Shown here piece after piece: positions 8,293 to 15,463 of a DNA stretch of 22,366 nt. The DNA comes from CAZKUN01 sp964555935. Lineage in GTDB: Bacteria; Armatimonadota; Zipacnadia; Zipacnadales; VGFC01. Within the stretch, counting starts at the first letter, position 1. The number at the start of each line of letters is the position of its first letter. The stretch lies in NCBI GenBank assembly GCA_964555935.1, contig CAZKUN010000153.1, forward strand, positions 1-22,366, written 5' to 3'. The notes beneath the pieces were generated by a model that had not been told where the DNA came from, searched no databases, and saw nothing but the letters and a program-made list of their open reading frames with translations. The position numbers and the translations under genes were made by a program.

Positions 8293-8316
8293 GGGCCGGG
8301 CAGCGATGCCCGGCCC
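8293..8316. terminator. Perfect GC hairpin between convergent lacZ and alpha-mannosidase genes
   Basis: A ten-base stem (GGGCCGGGCA with TGCCCGGCCC) closes a GCGA tetraloop, 25 bases after the lacZ stop and 39 bases after the mannosidase stop when read from the other side. The position suits a bidirectional terminator. There is no real T-tract on the plus strand and only TTT on the minus strand, so it is not a classical intrinsic terminator; it could also belong to the extragenic hairpin family seen elsewhere in the window. Confidence 0.5.
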
Positions 8317-8355
8317 GTGTGATTCCGGCAGGTTGCGTCGGGACTGACGTCCCTC

Positions 8356-10926
8356 TTACGGGGAGATCTCAACCGTCAGGATCTCGCGCGGGCCGATGGT
8401 GACGGGGCCGGTGAGTTCCTCGATGCGATCCTCGGCGAGGTTGCAGCGGTGGAGCGTCTGACCAGGTAAGTTGCTCGTGATACAGCCCGCCGTCTCGGCT
8501 CCGTAGTTGACGAGCCGCACGATCACGGAATCGCGGTCCTCGGCGGGCTTGACGCTGGTGACGACCAGGTCTTCCGGTGAGATGCAGATGAAGCTGCCCT
8601 CAACGCCAAGCTCTCCCTCATGGCGGCCGGTCTGCGCGACGCGCACCGGCACGTTGAAGTTGTGGGCGTCGATCCACGGCGCCCTCGGCTCATCATCCTC
8701 GCCCTGATGGAAGCACGCCAGCTCGAACTCGTGAGCGCCCTGAAGCTGGGAGTGTACGAACTGCTCGGGCTGACCGACGCCACGGCCGATGCACCGCAGG
8801 AGCGTCACGGCGATCTGGGCGAACTGACCGTCGTCCGCCACCCGCAGTTCGTACTCGGGCAGGCCACGGTTGGCCACCCACGTCATCGCGCTCCCCTGCG
8901 CATCGCGCACGCCGCAGAACGATTGCTGCGGCCAGAAAGGCGGCTGCTCCTCCTGCCAGTCGCTCGTATCCCGCAGCACCAGCGGGCGCTGCACCACATC
9001 GAAATGCCCCTCGGCGAAGTGGACCAGGTTCTCGCCCGGGGACGTCGCAAAGACCATGCGCAACCGGTGGTCCTTGACATTGTTCTCGACCCGCACTCGG
9101 TAGTACAGCTTGCTGTGATCATCTCCGAATCGCGTCTGCCAGACCGTCACGCGCAGGTCCGTCTTCTCGGCGCTCCGAGCCTTGCTGCCGGGAGTGGCGC
9201 TGCCAGGCACGGGCAGCGTGCAGTCCCACCGCTCTCGCATGAAGATGGGGCCATCCGCCTCCAGGACTGACACGCCCTCGCGCGTGCATACTATCTCGTC
9301 GCGCTCAGGCGGGACGTAGTTATACCCGTCGCCGACGTCGCCCCCGTCCTCGAACCCGAAGTCCCAGAACGGATGCCCCTGTATCACGACCTTCGGCGGA
9401 TGATGCCCCAGCCCCAGTTGCGTGCGGATTGGCTTCTCGCTCGGAACAGCGGCGAGGACCTTGTAGCCGAGGCCGGGGACATCGGTCACGAAGCCGACCT
9501 TGTGGCGCGTGACAGGGATGACGTTCGGGATGCCGGTGGGTTCTTGCGTCCAGACGCCCCGTCCCTCGCTGCTGATTCGCTGCAGCGGGACCTCGTTGCC
9601 GGCGGCGTCGATGAGGCGGAACCACTGGACGTTCTGCTCAGCCGGGAAGTCGATCTCAACCTCGATGAGATCATCGCGCGACCAGCCGAGGGGGTTGAGG
9701 AGGACTACCGGCTCCGCGCCCTCGGGCACCCAGCTCGTATCAACTCTCTCGGCGATCTCGCTCATCCCGCGCTTGGCCGAATCGCTCGCGATCTTGAGCG
9801 ACTGGCGCGAGCGATAGCGCATGTCGAGGTGGACCTCGTCGATGCTGCAGCCGCAGATGGAGTCGTGCGGATGGTTGAGCATCACCTCGCGCCACGCTTC
9901 ATGCAAGAACCCGCGCTCAGAGCCCATGTCGCCGCCCAGCGCGCCGGCGATGGCCGTCATCGGCTCGGCCCAGCGCTCAAGCTCCGTCTGACACGCCCAG
10001 TTGTCTTGCTTGAGCGGCATCCAACTGCTCAGCGTCGCCGCCAGCAGCGCCTGTAGGCGGAAGCGCGGGTTGGCGGTCCGCATCTCGCCGCGCCAGATCT
10101 CAAGGCCCTCGACCTCGTCCGCCACGGCGGCGATGTAGTCGGGCAGGCGCGTGTGGATCACATCGGTGTCGTCGAGAGCATCGTTGGCGGCGGCGATGAT
10201 TCCGAGCGCCTTGGTGGTCGGGTAGATGTGGTCCACGCCGTCCATCGCGAGAACGTGGCTCGTCGTGCCGTGCTCAAGCGCCTTGTCTCGGAGGCCGCGC
10301 ATGTTCTCGACGGCCTCGACCGCGTCGAAGTCGTCGCTGGGATCGCCGATGAGCGGCGCATTCTCGTAATAGAAGTTGCTGTAGGCGTACTCGTCAGGCA
10401 TCTTGATCACGAGGACCTGACTGCCGTCGGGGCCCTCCCAGATGAACTCGCTCTTGACCTGGTCGTAGTTGACACCGCGGAAGAGCATGGCGTTGTCGAT
10501 GCCGAAGCCGCGTAGGATCTGGGGCATCTGGCTGATGTGACCGAAGGTGTCGGGACAGTAGCCGACGGGCATCGGCTCGCCGCCCCACTCGCGCGCCTCG
10601 CGATGGCCGAAGAGGAGATTGCGAACGGTGGCCTCGCCGCTGACCAGGAAGTCATCAGGCAGAATGAAGAACGGTCCGATGAGGATGCGTCCGCTGGCGA
10701 CATGGGCGCGCAGCTCGTCGCGTTTCTCGGGGCGGATGGCGCAGTAATCCGAGAGCGGGAGCGTCTGACCATCGAGGTGGTAGTACTTGTAGTCGGGCCG
10801 CTCCGCGAGGATCTCAAGCAGGCGGTCGATCAGACCCACGAGCCGCCGGCGGAAGCCCTGGAAGTCCTGGTGCCACTCGCGGTCCCAGTGGGTGTGGCTG
10901 ATGACGTGGATGGTTGTGTTGGGCAT
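8356..10926 (-). CDS. Glycoside hydrolase family 38 alpha-mannosidase
   Basis: An 856-residue protein with the three GH38 signatures: ISHTHWDREWH near the N-terminus (zinc ligands H13 and D15), GYCPDTFGHISQMPQIL (D126, the expected nucleophile and zinc ligand), and MLNHPHDSICGCSIDEVH in the mid-region helical domain (fourth zinc ligand His). The C-terminal half is the beta-sandwich-rich region typical of the family. Family members cleave alpha-mannosides with retention, using zinc. No signal peptide, so cytoplasmic, like bacterial mannosylglycerate hydrolase-type enzymes. The ATG at 10926 is chosen over a GTG at 10953 because the GTG lies inside a hairpin arm, the extra nine residues precede the conserved strand, and GGGGA upstream suits the ATG. 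It follows the URO-D-like gene by 76 bases on the same strand, probably as an operon. Natural substrate unknown. Confidence 0.92.
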   Translation of the reverse strand: MPNTTIHVISHTHWDREWHQDFQGFRRRLVGLIDRLLEILAERPDYKYYHLDGQTLPLSDYCAIRPEKRDELRAHVASGRILIGPFFILPDDFLVSGEATVRNLLFGHREAREWGGEPMPVGYCPDTFGHISQMPQILRGFGIDNAMLFRGVNYDQVKSEFIWEGPDGSQVLVIKMPDEYAYSNFYYENAPLIGDPSDDFDAVEAVENMRGLRDKALEHGTTSHVLAMDGVDHIYPTTKALGIIAAANDALDDTDVIHTRLPDYIAAVADEVEGLEIWRGEMRTANPRFRLQALLAATLSSWMPLKQDNWACQTELERWAEPMTAIAGALGGDMGSERGFLHEAWREVMLNHPHDSICGCSIDEVHLDMRYRSRQSLKIASDSAKRGMSEIAERVDTSWVPEGAEPVVLLNPLGWSRDDLIEVEIDFPAEQNVQWFRLIDAAGNEVPLQRISSEGRGVWTQEPTGIPNVIPVTRHKVGFVTDVPGLGYKVLAAVPSEKPIRTQLGLGHHPPKVVIQGHPFWDFGFEDGGDVGDGYNYVPPERDEIVCTREGVSVLEADGPIFMRERWDCTLPVPGSATPGSKARSAEKTDLRVTVWQTRFGDDHSKLYYRVRVENNVKDHRLRMVFATSPGENLVHFAEGHFDVVQRPLVLRDTSDWQEEQPPFWPQQSFCGVRDAQGSAMTWVANRGLPEYELRVADDGQFAQIAVTLLRCIGRGVGQPEQFVHSQLQGAHEFELACFHQGEDDEPRAPWIDAHNFNVPVRVAQTGRHEGELGVEGSFICISPEDLVVTSVKPAEDRDSVIVRLVNYGAETAGCITSNLPGQTLHRCNLAEDRIEELTGPVTIGPREILTVEISP

Positions 10927-10950
10927 CGTTGTCGTCCCCGATCTGGCATG

Positions 10951-10980
10951 CACCGGCGAGGGCGCCGGTGCTACGCGTAG
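10951..10980. repeat. Hairpin plus adjacent 10-bp palindrome in the leader of the alpha-mannosidase gene
   Basis: CACCGGCG and CGCCGGTG form a perfect eight-base stem around an AGGG loop (10951-10970). It is followed directly by the palindrome CTACGCGTAG (10971-10980). The pair sits between the URO-D-like stop and the mannosidase start, 24 bases before the ATG. The hairpin resembles GC-rich extragenic palindromes and could be a processing or stabilising element, or merely a dispersed repeat. Confidence 0.5.
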
Positions 10981-11002
10981 AGCGCGGTCTCAGTCCGAAC
11001 GT

Positions 11003-11959
11003 CTACGAAAAATACGAGCGGTACTTCTCAAGCGCGACGCAGATGGCCTCAATGGTGGCGGGCGGAACGTCCGGCCCGCACTCGGCATGAAGCCAGAGCC
11101 CGCCCTCGGGCATTCCCAGGACCTCGACGGATTCGCGGACATGGCCGTCGATGTCGGATGGATCGCAGAACGGGAAGAGCTGTCGGTCGAGGTCCAGCGC
11201 CACGCAGATCTTCCCCTTGCACTCGCGCGCGAGGTTGTCGAGCCCGTTAGCGCGGATCTGCGGGTTCACGACGTTCACCCCGCAGTCGATGAGATCGGTG
11301 ATGATCGGGACGATATGCCCGTCGGTGTGCATGTAGACCTTGCTGCCCGCGTCGTGGCACATGCCGTACATCCGGGCGTAGCACGGCTTGAGGTACTTGC
11401 GCCATTTCTCCGCGCCGATGGCCAGCCGATCCTGCATCCCGAGGTCATCACCGAAGTGCGCTAGCTGCGGGGGATTCTCTAGCGTGCGAGCGATCTCGCC
11501 ACAGTTGTACTCAAGCACCTTGTCGATGAGGATCTGAAGCTCCGGCGCATCTTCGGCGAAGTCGATCATCAGCTCCCCGAAGCCGCGCAGATCGCCCAGG
11601 CGCAACCACATGAACCCGTGGGGCGTGCCGTGACCGGGCTCGGGGACTGTGAGGGCGCGGACGTCCTCGCGCGTCTTCACCGGGTGGCCGGTCACGATGG
11701 CCTGCTGGCCCTCGTGGACGTTGCTCCAGATGCAACCCCAGAAGTCCACGTGCTCGCCCTCGCGCATCGTGCCTTGGATGTCGTCGTAATCCATCGCGCC
11801 GAATTCGTGGTTCGCGAAGATGATCGGATGGCGGGACACGACCTCATCCACCTCTTCGCGGTACTTCTTCCATGTCGCGGGCAAGAGGCTCATCGACACG
11901 GGAATGAACTCGGGACTGTCGAACTCCATCGCTTTGGTCCGGTCGTCATGTGCGGCCAT
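11003..11959 (-). CDS. Uroporphyrinogen decarboxylase (URO-D) superfamily protein, methyltransferase-like
   Basis: A 318-residue protein of the URO-D / MtaA-CmuA superfamily, slightly shorter than the usual 340. The most typical stretch is GDDLGMQDRLAIG (170-182), then KWRKYLKPCYARM and KVYMHTDGHIVPIITDLIDC (207-226), then VNVVNPQ, and WLHAECG (289-295) near the end. In corrinoid-linked methyltransferases of this family zinc is held by His-x-Cys and a distant Cys. Here the site would be H211, D213 (Asp in place of Cys) and C294. It is therefore unlikely to be a heme-pathway HemE and more likely one of the many URO-D-like proteins found near catabolic genes. No signal peptide. Start is at ATG 11959 with only a distant GGGAG; M11 is an alternative. 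It is first in a unit with the GH38 gene, 26 bases from a 24-bp palindrome. Confidence 0.85.
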   Translation of the reverse strand: MAAHDDRTKAMEFDSPEFIPVSMSLLPATWKKYREEVDEVVSRHPIIFANHEFGAMDYDDIQGTMREGEHVDFWGCIWSNVHEGQQAIVTGHPVKTREDVRALTVPEPGHGTPHGFMWLRLGDLRGFGELMIDFAEDAPELQILIDKVLEYNCGEIARTLENPPQLAHFGDDLGMQDRLAIGAEKWRKYLKPCYARMYGMCHDAGSKVYMHTDGHIVPIITDLIDCGVNVVNPQIRANGLDNLARECKGKICVALDLDRQLFPFCDPSDIDGHVRESVEVLGMPEGGLWLHAECGPDVPPATIEAICVALEKYRSYFS

Positions 11960-11984
11960 GGCGGCAAGCGTCTCCCTGTCGGGG

Positions 11985-12008
11985 GTTTGTCGTCACGTGA
12001 CGACAAAC
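11985..12008. promoter_or_regulatory. Perfect 24-bp palindrome, candidate operator in a divergent intergenic region
   Basis: The half-site GTTTGTCGTCAC is followed without a gap by its exact reverse complement, with the dyad between 11996 and 11997. With no loop it is a poor RNA hairpin and a good site for a dimeric repressor. It lies 26 bases upstream of the URO-D-like start and 174 bases upstream of the LamG-protein start, in a 222-base gap between the divergent genes, so it could control both. The central CpG recalls LacI-family operators, but I cannot assign the regulator, and none is encoded in the window. The rest of the gap shows no clear -35/-10 pair. Confidence 0.6.
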
Positions 12009-12170
12009 GGGCTGCGTCAGGCATGCGGCGAGTAGCCAGTGCTTGCGCGGCCGAATCCGCGCCCTCATCTGATGTGGCCTTCCCCCGCCTCCGACGCCGT
12101 ATAGCCTTCTTCCTCGCCCGAGAGGTGATTCCCTCATTGCCCGGAACCAAGTCTCACCGTCGCTCTACCC

Positions 12171-12177
12171 GAGGTGA
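12171..12177 (+). promoter_or_regulatory. Ribosome binding site fixing the start of the LamG protein
   Basis: GAGGTGA lies a few bases before the ATG at 12182. The same frame is open far upstream (to 11618), but only this start gives a proper signal peptide, and the upstream frame overlaps the URO-D-like gene on the other strand. Confidence 0.75.
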
Positions 12178-12181
12178 TCTC

Positions 12182-14815
12182 ATGCGAGCCGCCACGCTCC
12201 TAGCCGCTTTGCTCCCAGGCATTGCCCTTGCCCAAGATGGACTTGTCGCGCATTTCCCGCTCAATGAGGGAGAGGGCGAGGTCGTAGGGGACCTCATCGA
12301 CTCGGGACTTGCGGGCGAGATCAGTGGGGCGCAGTGGCGGGAGTACGGTGATTCGCACGTGCTGGCGTTCGACGGAGAGGACGACTACGTCAAGATCGGA
12401 TCCGCCGAGGCGCTGAATCTGCGTGGCCACGCGACGCTGAGCGCGTGGGTCTGGCCCGAGGAAGTCCCGGGCGGCGAGGTGGGGATCGCGGGGAAGCAGT
12501 TTACGAGCTACCTTCTGACATACTACCGGAATCGCCACGCGTGGTGGTACGTCGGCGCCGGGGCGAACCACGCAAGCGCGCCGGTGACACCGGGGACGTG
12601 GACGCACCTGGTCGGCACGTTCGATGGGCTGAGGATGCGCGTGTACCTGAATGGCGCGCTCGCGGCTGAGCGACTGAGCAAATTCACCGAGACGCCGGCC
12701 GGAGGGTCGTTCTTCATCGGCTGCGTCATTGGCGAGGAGGAGGCCGATGATTCCGCCTACATGCGGTCCGGGTTCTTCAAGGGCATGATCAGCGACGTGA
12801 GGGTCTACTCGCGCGCGCTGAATCCTGAGGAGATCGCGGCTCAGTATGGCGAGGAGGCGACGGCGCGGTTTGCGCCGGTGAGGGCGGAATGCGAGCCGAT
12901 CAGGAAAGGCAAGCGCATCGCCGCGGGGGGCCAGTCCGTCCGCGTCGCGCCGACGGGTGGAATGCAATTGGCGACGGCGAACGGATACTGCATCGTCGAG
13001 AGCAAGTACTCGTTCCCCGGTGACAAGATCGGCTGGAACTGCCTCGGCACGCAAAACGATCATCCTGACCCCGCGTGGTCGCCGCGCGTGGGAAGGGCAG
13101 GTAGCCACGAGATTCGCGTTTCGGCCAAGGGGAGCCATTACTCGGTCGAGCGCGCAGTCCGGATCGATGATGGGCGGACTGAGATCACCGACACGCTATT
13201 GAACACGGGAACGGAACCCGTCGGGATCCTGGTCCGAAACGAGGTCATCACGCCCCACATGCCGGCCGGCACGCGCCTGGGGCTGGGTGCGGATGAGCCG
13301 ATCCTATTCGCAGCGCAACCGACGTACGACCTGGGGATCGCCATTGAGGACGACGTTTCGCGGGCCCACTTCACCCCCTATTGCACCGCCAACCGTATTG
13401 GGTTCAGGGACGATCGGCTCGTGCTCGGGCCAGGACAGTCGCACGCCTTGCGGTGGACGCTGTATCTCAGGCCGCCGATGGGCACCGCTCTGGACTTCAT
13501 CAACGCGGTCCGGCAAGACTGGGGCTCCAATGTCACCGTGCAAGGGCCGTGCGCGTTCTTCGATGCGAACCGCGACATCATCGATGACCCGGTCCGGCTG
13601 AAGGAGTATCTGAAGCGGCGGAAGCTCCGCATCGCGATGCTCTCGCCGTGGCTGGATTACGATCCGGGCTCGATGGACCGGGTGATGTCGCGCGATGAAT
13701 ACAAGGCCATGATGCTGAAGGCCACGCGCGCGCTGAGGGCGGCCGACCCGGAGATCAGGATCATAGGCTCCATCGAGACCGATTGGGTGACGATCTACCC
13801 CGACAGATTCGCCGATGGTGACAGGCTGCCGGTCGATGGCAAGGGCGGGCACGGGCCGACGCCGCTGAGCGAGGAGCTGACGCAAGTGCTTCTCAACTCC
13901 GGCTTGCCGTGGGTTGACAGTCTGAAGACGGACCGCGAGGGCGGAGCGACCGTCGAACTGTACACCCGGGCGGGCACACCGCAGACGGCGCTGGGCGTGT
14001 ACCCAAGAGCGGGCAACCACCAGGCCAAATTCCTGCTGGAGCAGGCGAAGTTCCTTGTCGAGGAGATCGGACTGGATGGCTTCTACATCGACGAGTTCAG
14101 CCTGTGGTGGGTCGACAGTTACGACAGACCCGACGGATTCACAGGCACCATCGACCGGGAGACGGGTGAGGTGACGCGCCAGTACACGTCAGCCATGATC
14201 GCGGGGATCGGGCCGAGGCGGGACTTGTGCGAGTACATCATCGACCGCGGGTTGACGATGGTCGCCAACACGTGGGCGACAACGCAGCGGGAGAACCAGT
14301 ATCCCGTCATGCGATTTGCGGAGACATGGAGCACCTTCGACGTGCTCTCGCTCCCGATGAAAGCCAAACCGCCATTCATGCCTGAACTCGCGCGCGGCCA
14401 ACTCGGCACGCCTATCGGCCTCGGGATAAACGCGCCGAGCGAGGGCATCAACAGCGCCGAGCGGCTGATGCGCGGGATCATCCTCTACCTGCGGCATGGG
14501 ATGGTCTACTACCACTACTTCTACGGCGACATTCCCAGCGAAGGCGAGGGGGCCGGCGAGTACGGGCCGATCAACCACATGTTCCCAATTACGCCGGTGC
14601 GGCTGTTTGAGGGTGGCATCGAGGGCGAGGAGCGGACGGTGACGTGTGTCTCAGGCACGTACGAATGGCGGCATGACGAGCGCCCGACGGTACTCGCGTT
14701 CGGGCCGGACGGGCGCCAGATCGACGCCGATGCGGACATCCGCAAGACGAATGACGGATGGCAGGTGGAGTTGGGGCTGAGGGACTGGGTCGAGATCGGG
14801 GTGATTGAGCCGTGA
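12182..14815 (+). CDS. Secreted LamG-domain protein with putative TIM-barrel glycoside hydrolase region
   Basis: An 877-residue protein. Residues 1-18 are a Sec signal peptide (MRAATLLAALLPGIALAQ). Residues about 20-215 are a LamG / concanavalin-like domain: VAHFPLNEGEGE, LAFDGEDDYVKIG, LSAWVWPEE, WTHLVGTFDGLRMRVYLNG and FKGMISDVRVYSRALNPEEI. Next is a beta-rich region (about 225-440) like the super-sandwich domains before glycosidase barrels. Then comes an alpha/beta region resembling a TIM barrel, with IIGSIETDW and GLDGFYIDEFSLWW, where D632, D637 and E638 are the obvious catalytic candidates. A short beta domain ends the protein. It is probably exported to bind and cleave a glycan, but I cannot place the barrel in a numbered GH family. 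It is transcribed alone and ends 27 bases from the convergent zinc-ribbon gene. Confidence 0.85.
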   Translation: MRAATLLAALLPGIALAQDGLVAHFPLNEGEGEVVGDLIDSGLAGEISGAQWREYGDSHVLAFDGEDDYVKIGSAEALNLRGHATLSAWVWPEEVPGGEVGIAGKQFTSYLLTYYRNRHAWWYVGAGANHASAPVTPGTWTHLVGTFDGLRMRVYLNGALAAERLSKFTETPAGGSFFIGCVIGEEEADDSAYMRSGFFKGMISDVRVYSRALNPEEIAAQYGEEATARFAPVRAECEPIRKGKRIAAGGQSVRVAPTGGMQLATANGYCIVESKYSFPGDKIGWNCLGTQNDHPDPAWSPRVGRAGSHEIRVSAKGSHYSVERAVRIDDGRTEITDTLLNTGTEPVGILVRNEVITPHMPAGTRLGLGADEPILFAAQPTYDLGIAIEDDVSRAHFTPYCTANRIGFRDDRLVLGPGQSHALRWTLYLRPPMGTALDFINAVRQDWGSNVTVQGPCAFFDANRDIIDDPVRLKEYLKRRKLRIAMLSPWLDYDPGSMDRVMSRDEYKAMMLKATRALRAADPEIRIIGSIETDWVTIYPDRFADGDRLPVDGKGGHGPTPLSEELTQVLLNSGLPWVDSLKTDREGGATVELYTRAGTPQTALGVYPRAGNHQAKFLLEQAKFLVEEIGLDGFYIDEFSLWWVDSYDRPDGFTGTIDRETGEVTRQYTSAMIAGIGPRRDLCEYIIDRGLTMVANTWATTQRENQYPVMRFAETWSTFDVLSLPMKAKPPFMPELARGQLGTPIGLGINAPSEGINSAERLMRGIILYLRHGMVYYHYFYGDIPSEGEGAGEYGPINHMFPITPVRLFEGGIEGEERTVTCVSGTYEWRHDERPTVLAFGPDGRQIDADADIRKTNDGWQVELGLRDWVEIGVIEP

Positions 14816-14842
14816 TGCGCCACGGGCTGCCGACGCCCCGCC

Positions 14843-15370
14843 CTACCACGGCAGGTGGATGATGTGCCTCATGGCGATGCTTCCGGTGAAGCTTCGGATT
14901 GCCTTCGCGCGGTTGCGAGCGTGCTGAACGTGGGAGTCCATCTGGGCCAGCGCGATGGCGGCCTCATCATTGCCCGCCGCGGGCGCGACGGGTCTCGTGG
15001 GCGTGTGGCCCTCCTCGAGGTGATCCTGGATCGCCTGCAGCTCGCCGTCATCGACCCAGATGGCGAAGCACTCGGGGCAACGGTCGAGGGTGATTCCGCT
15101 GCAGAATGAGTACTCGTATGACTCCATCCTCGCCGCGCACGCCGGGCAAACCAGCCCGCGCGTATCGATCCCCCTCGGCGCGGTCGCTTCGTCCGGCTCG
15201 ACGAGGCGCTCGACAGCGTCCAGCTCGTCGCGCCGTTTGATGGTCATCTGCGCCAGCTCGCCGTGGTCGAAGTGGACCCCACCGCACGTGCGGCAGACGT
15301 CCAGCTCCATCCCCGGCGCCTTGGCGACGGTTAGCGGCTCATTGCAGCGTGGACAGGTCTTTGAGGACAT
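14843..15370 (-). CDS. Double zinc-ribbon (TFIIB-type zinc finger) protein, unknown role
   Basis: A 175-residue cytoplasmic protein with two copies of a zinc-ribbon of the zf-TFIIB type. The first ribbon has CPRC (C6, C9) and CRTCGGVHFDHGEL (C26, C29). The second has CPAC (C75, C78) and CPECFAIWVDDGEL (C98, C101). The shared tail G/A-x-W/H-x-D-x-GEL is typical of small bacterial proteins annotated only by this domain. The C-terminal third is helical with no known motif. The ATG at 15370 is preferred over an in-frame TTG at 15400 because GGGAGTGA lies just upstream and the first ribbon begins immediately. It lies 93 bases after the symporter on the same strand, separated by a hairpin, so it may be weakly linked to that operon. 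Function unknown. Confidence 0.85.
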   Translation of the reverse strand: MSSKTCPRCNEPLTVAKAPGMELDVCRTCGGVHFDHGELAQMTIKRRDELDAVERLVEPDEATAPRGIDTRGLVCPACAARMESYEYSFCSGITLDRCPECFAIWVDDGELQAIQDHLEEGHTPTRPVAPAAGNDEAAIALAQMDSHVQHARNRAKAIRSFTGSIAMRHIIHLPW

Positions 15371-15423
15371 GGCTCTCACTCCCGGCTCGACGCGGTGCAA
15401 TGAATTGGCCAGCGCATTACAGC

Positions 15424-15443
15424 CGCGGGCAAGAATGCCCGCG
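15424..15443. repeat. Perfect hairpin between the symporter and zinc-ribbon genes
   Basis: CGCGGGCA and TGCCCGCG make an eight-base stem with an AGAA loop, 20 bases after the symporter stop. It is preceded on the plus strand by ACAGC and followed by GCCACGAGG, resembling the 3196-3223 element. It may be a dispersed extragenic palindrome and may also attenuate transcription at the end of the four-gene operon; no T-tract follows. Confidence 0.5.
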
Positions 15444-15463
15444 CCACGAGGCGACGAGCCAAC

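Noticed and set aside
10927..10953. GTG start at 10953 for the alpha-mannosidase
   Set aside because: It falls within a hairpin arm and adds nine residues not expected before the first conserved strand.
11618..12181. Upstream extension of the LamG frame
   Set aside because: It overlaps the URO-D-like gene, lacks a ribosome binding site, and would bury the signal peptide; the start at 12182 is clearly better.
12200..14020. Minus-strand frames of 312 and 238 codons opposite the LamG gene
   Set aside because: No domain, no start signal, and the plus strand carries a signal peptide and LamG motifs.
14816..14842. Terminator between the convergent LamG and zinc-ribbon genes
   Set aside because: Only a four-base GGGC/GCCC pairing is visible and no T-tract.
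15371..15400. TTG start at 15400 for the zinc-ribbon protein
   Set aside because: ATG 15370 has a nearby GGGAGTGA site and places the first CxxC at the usual position.
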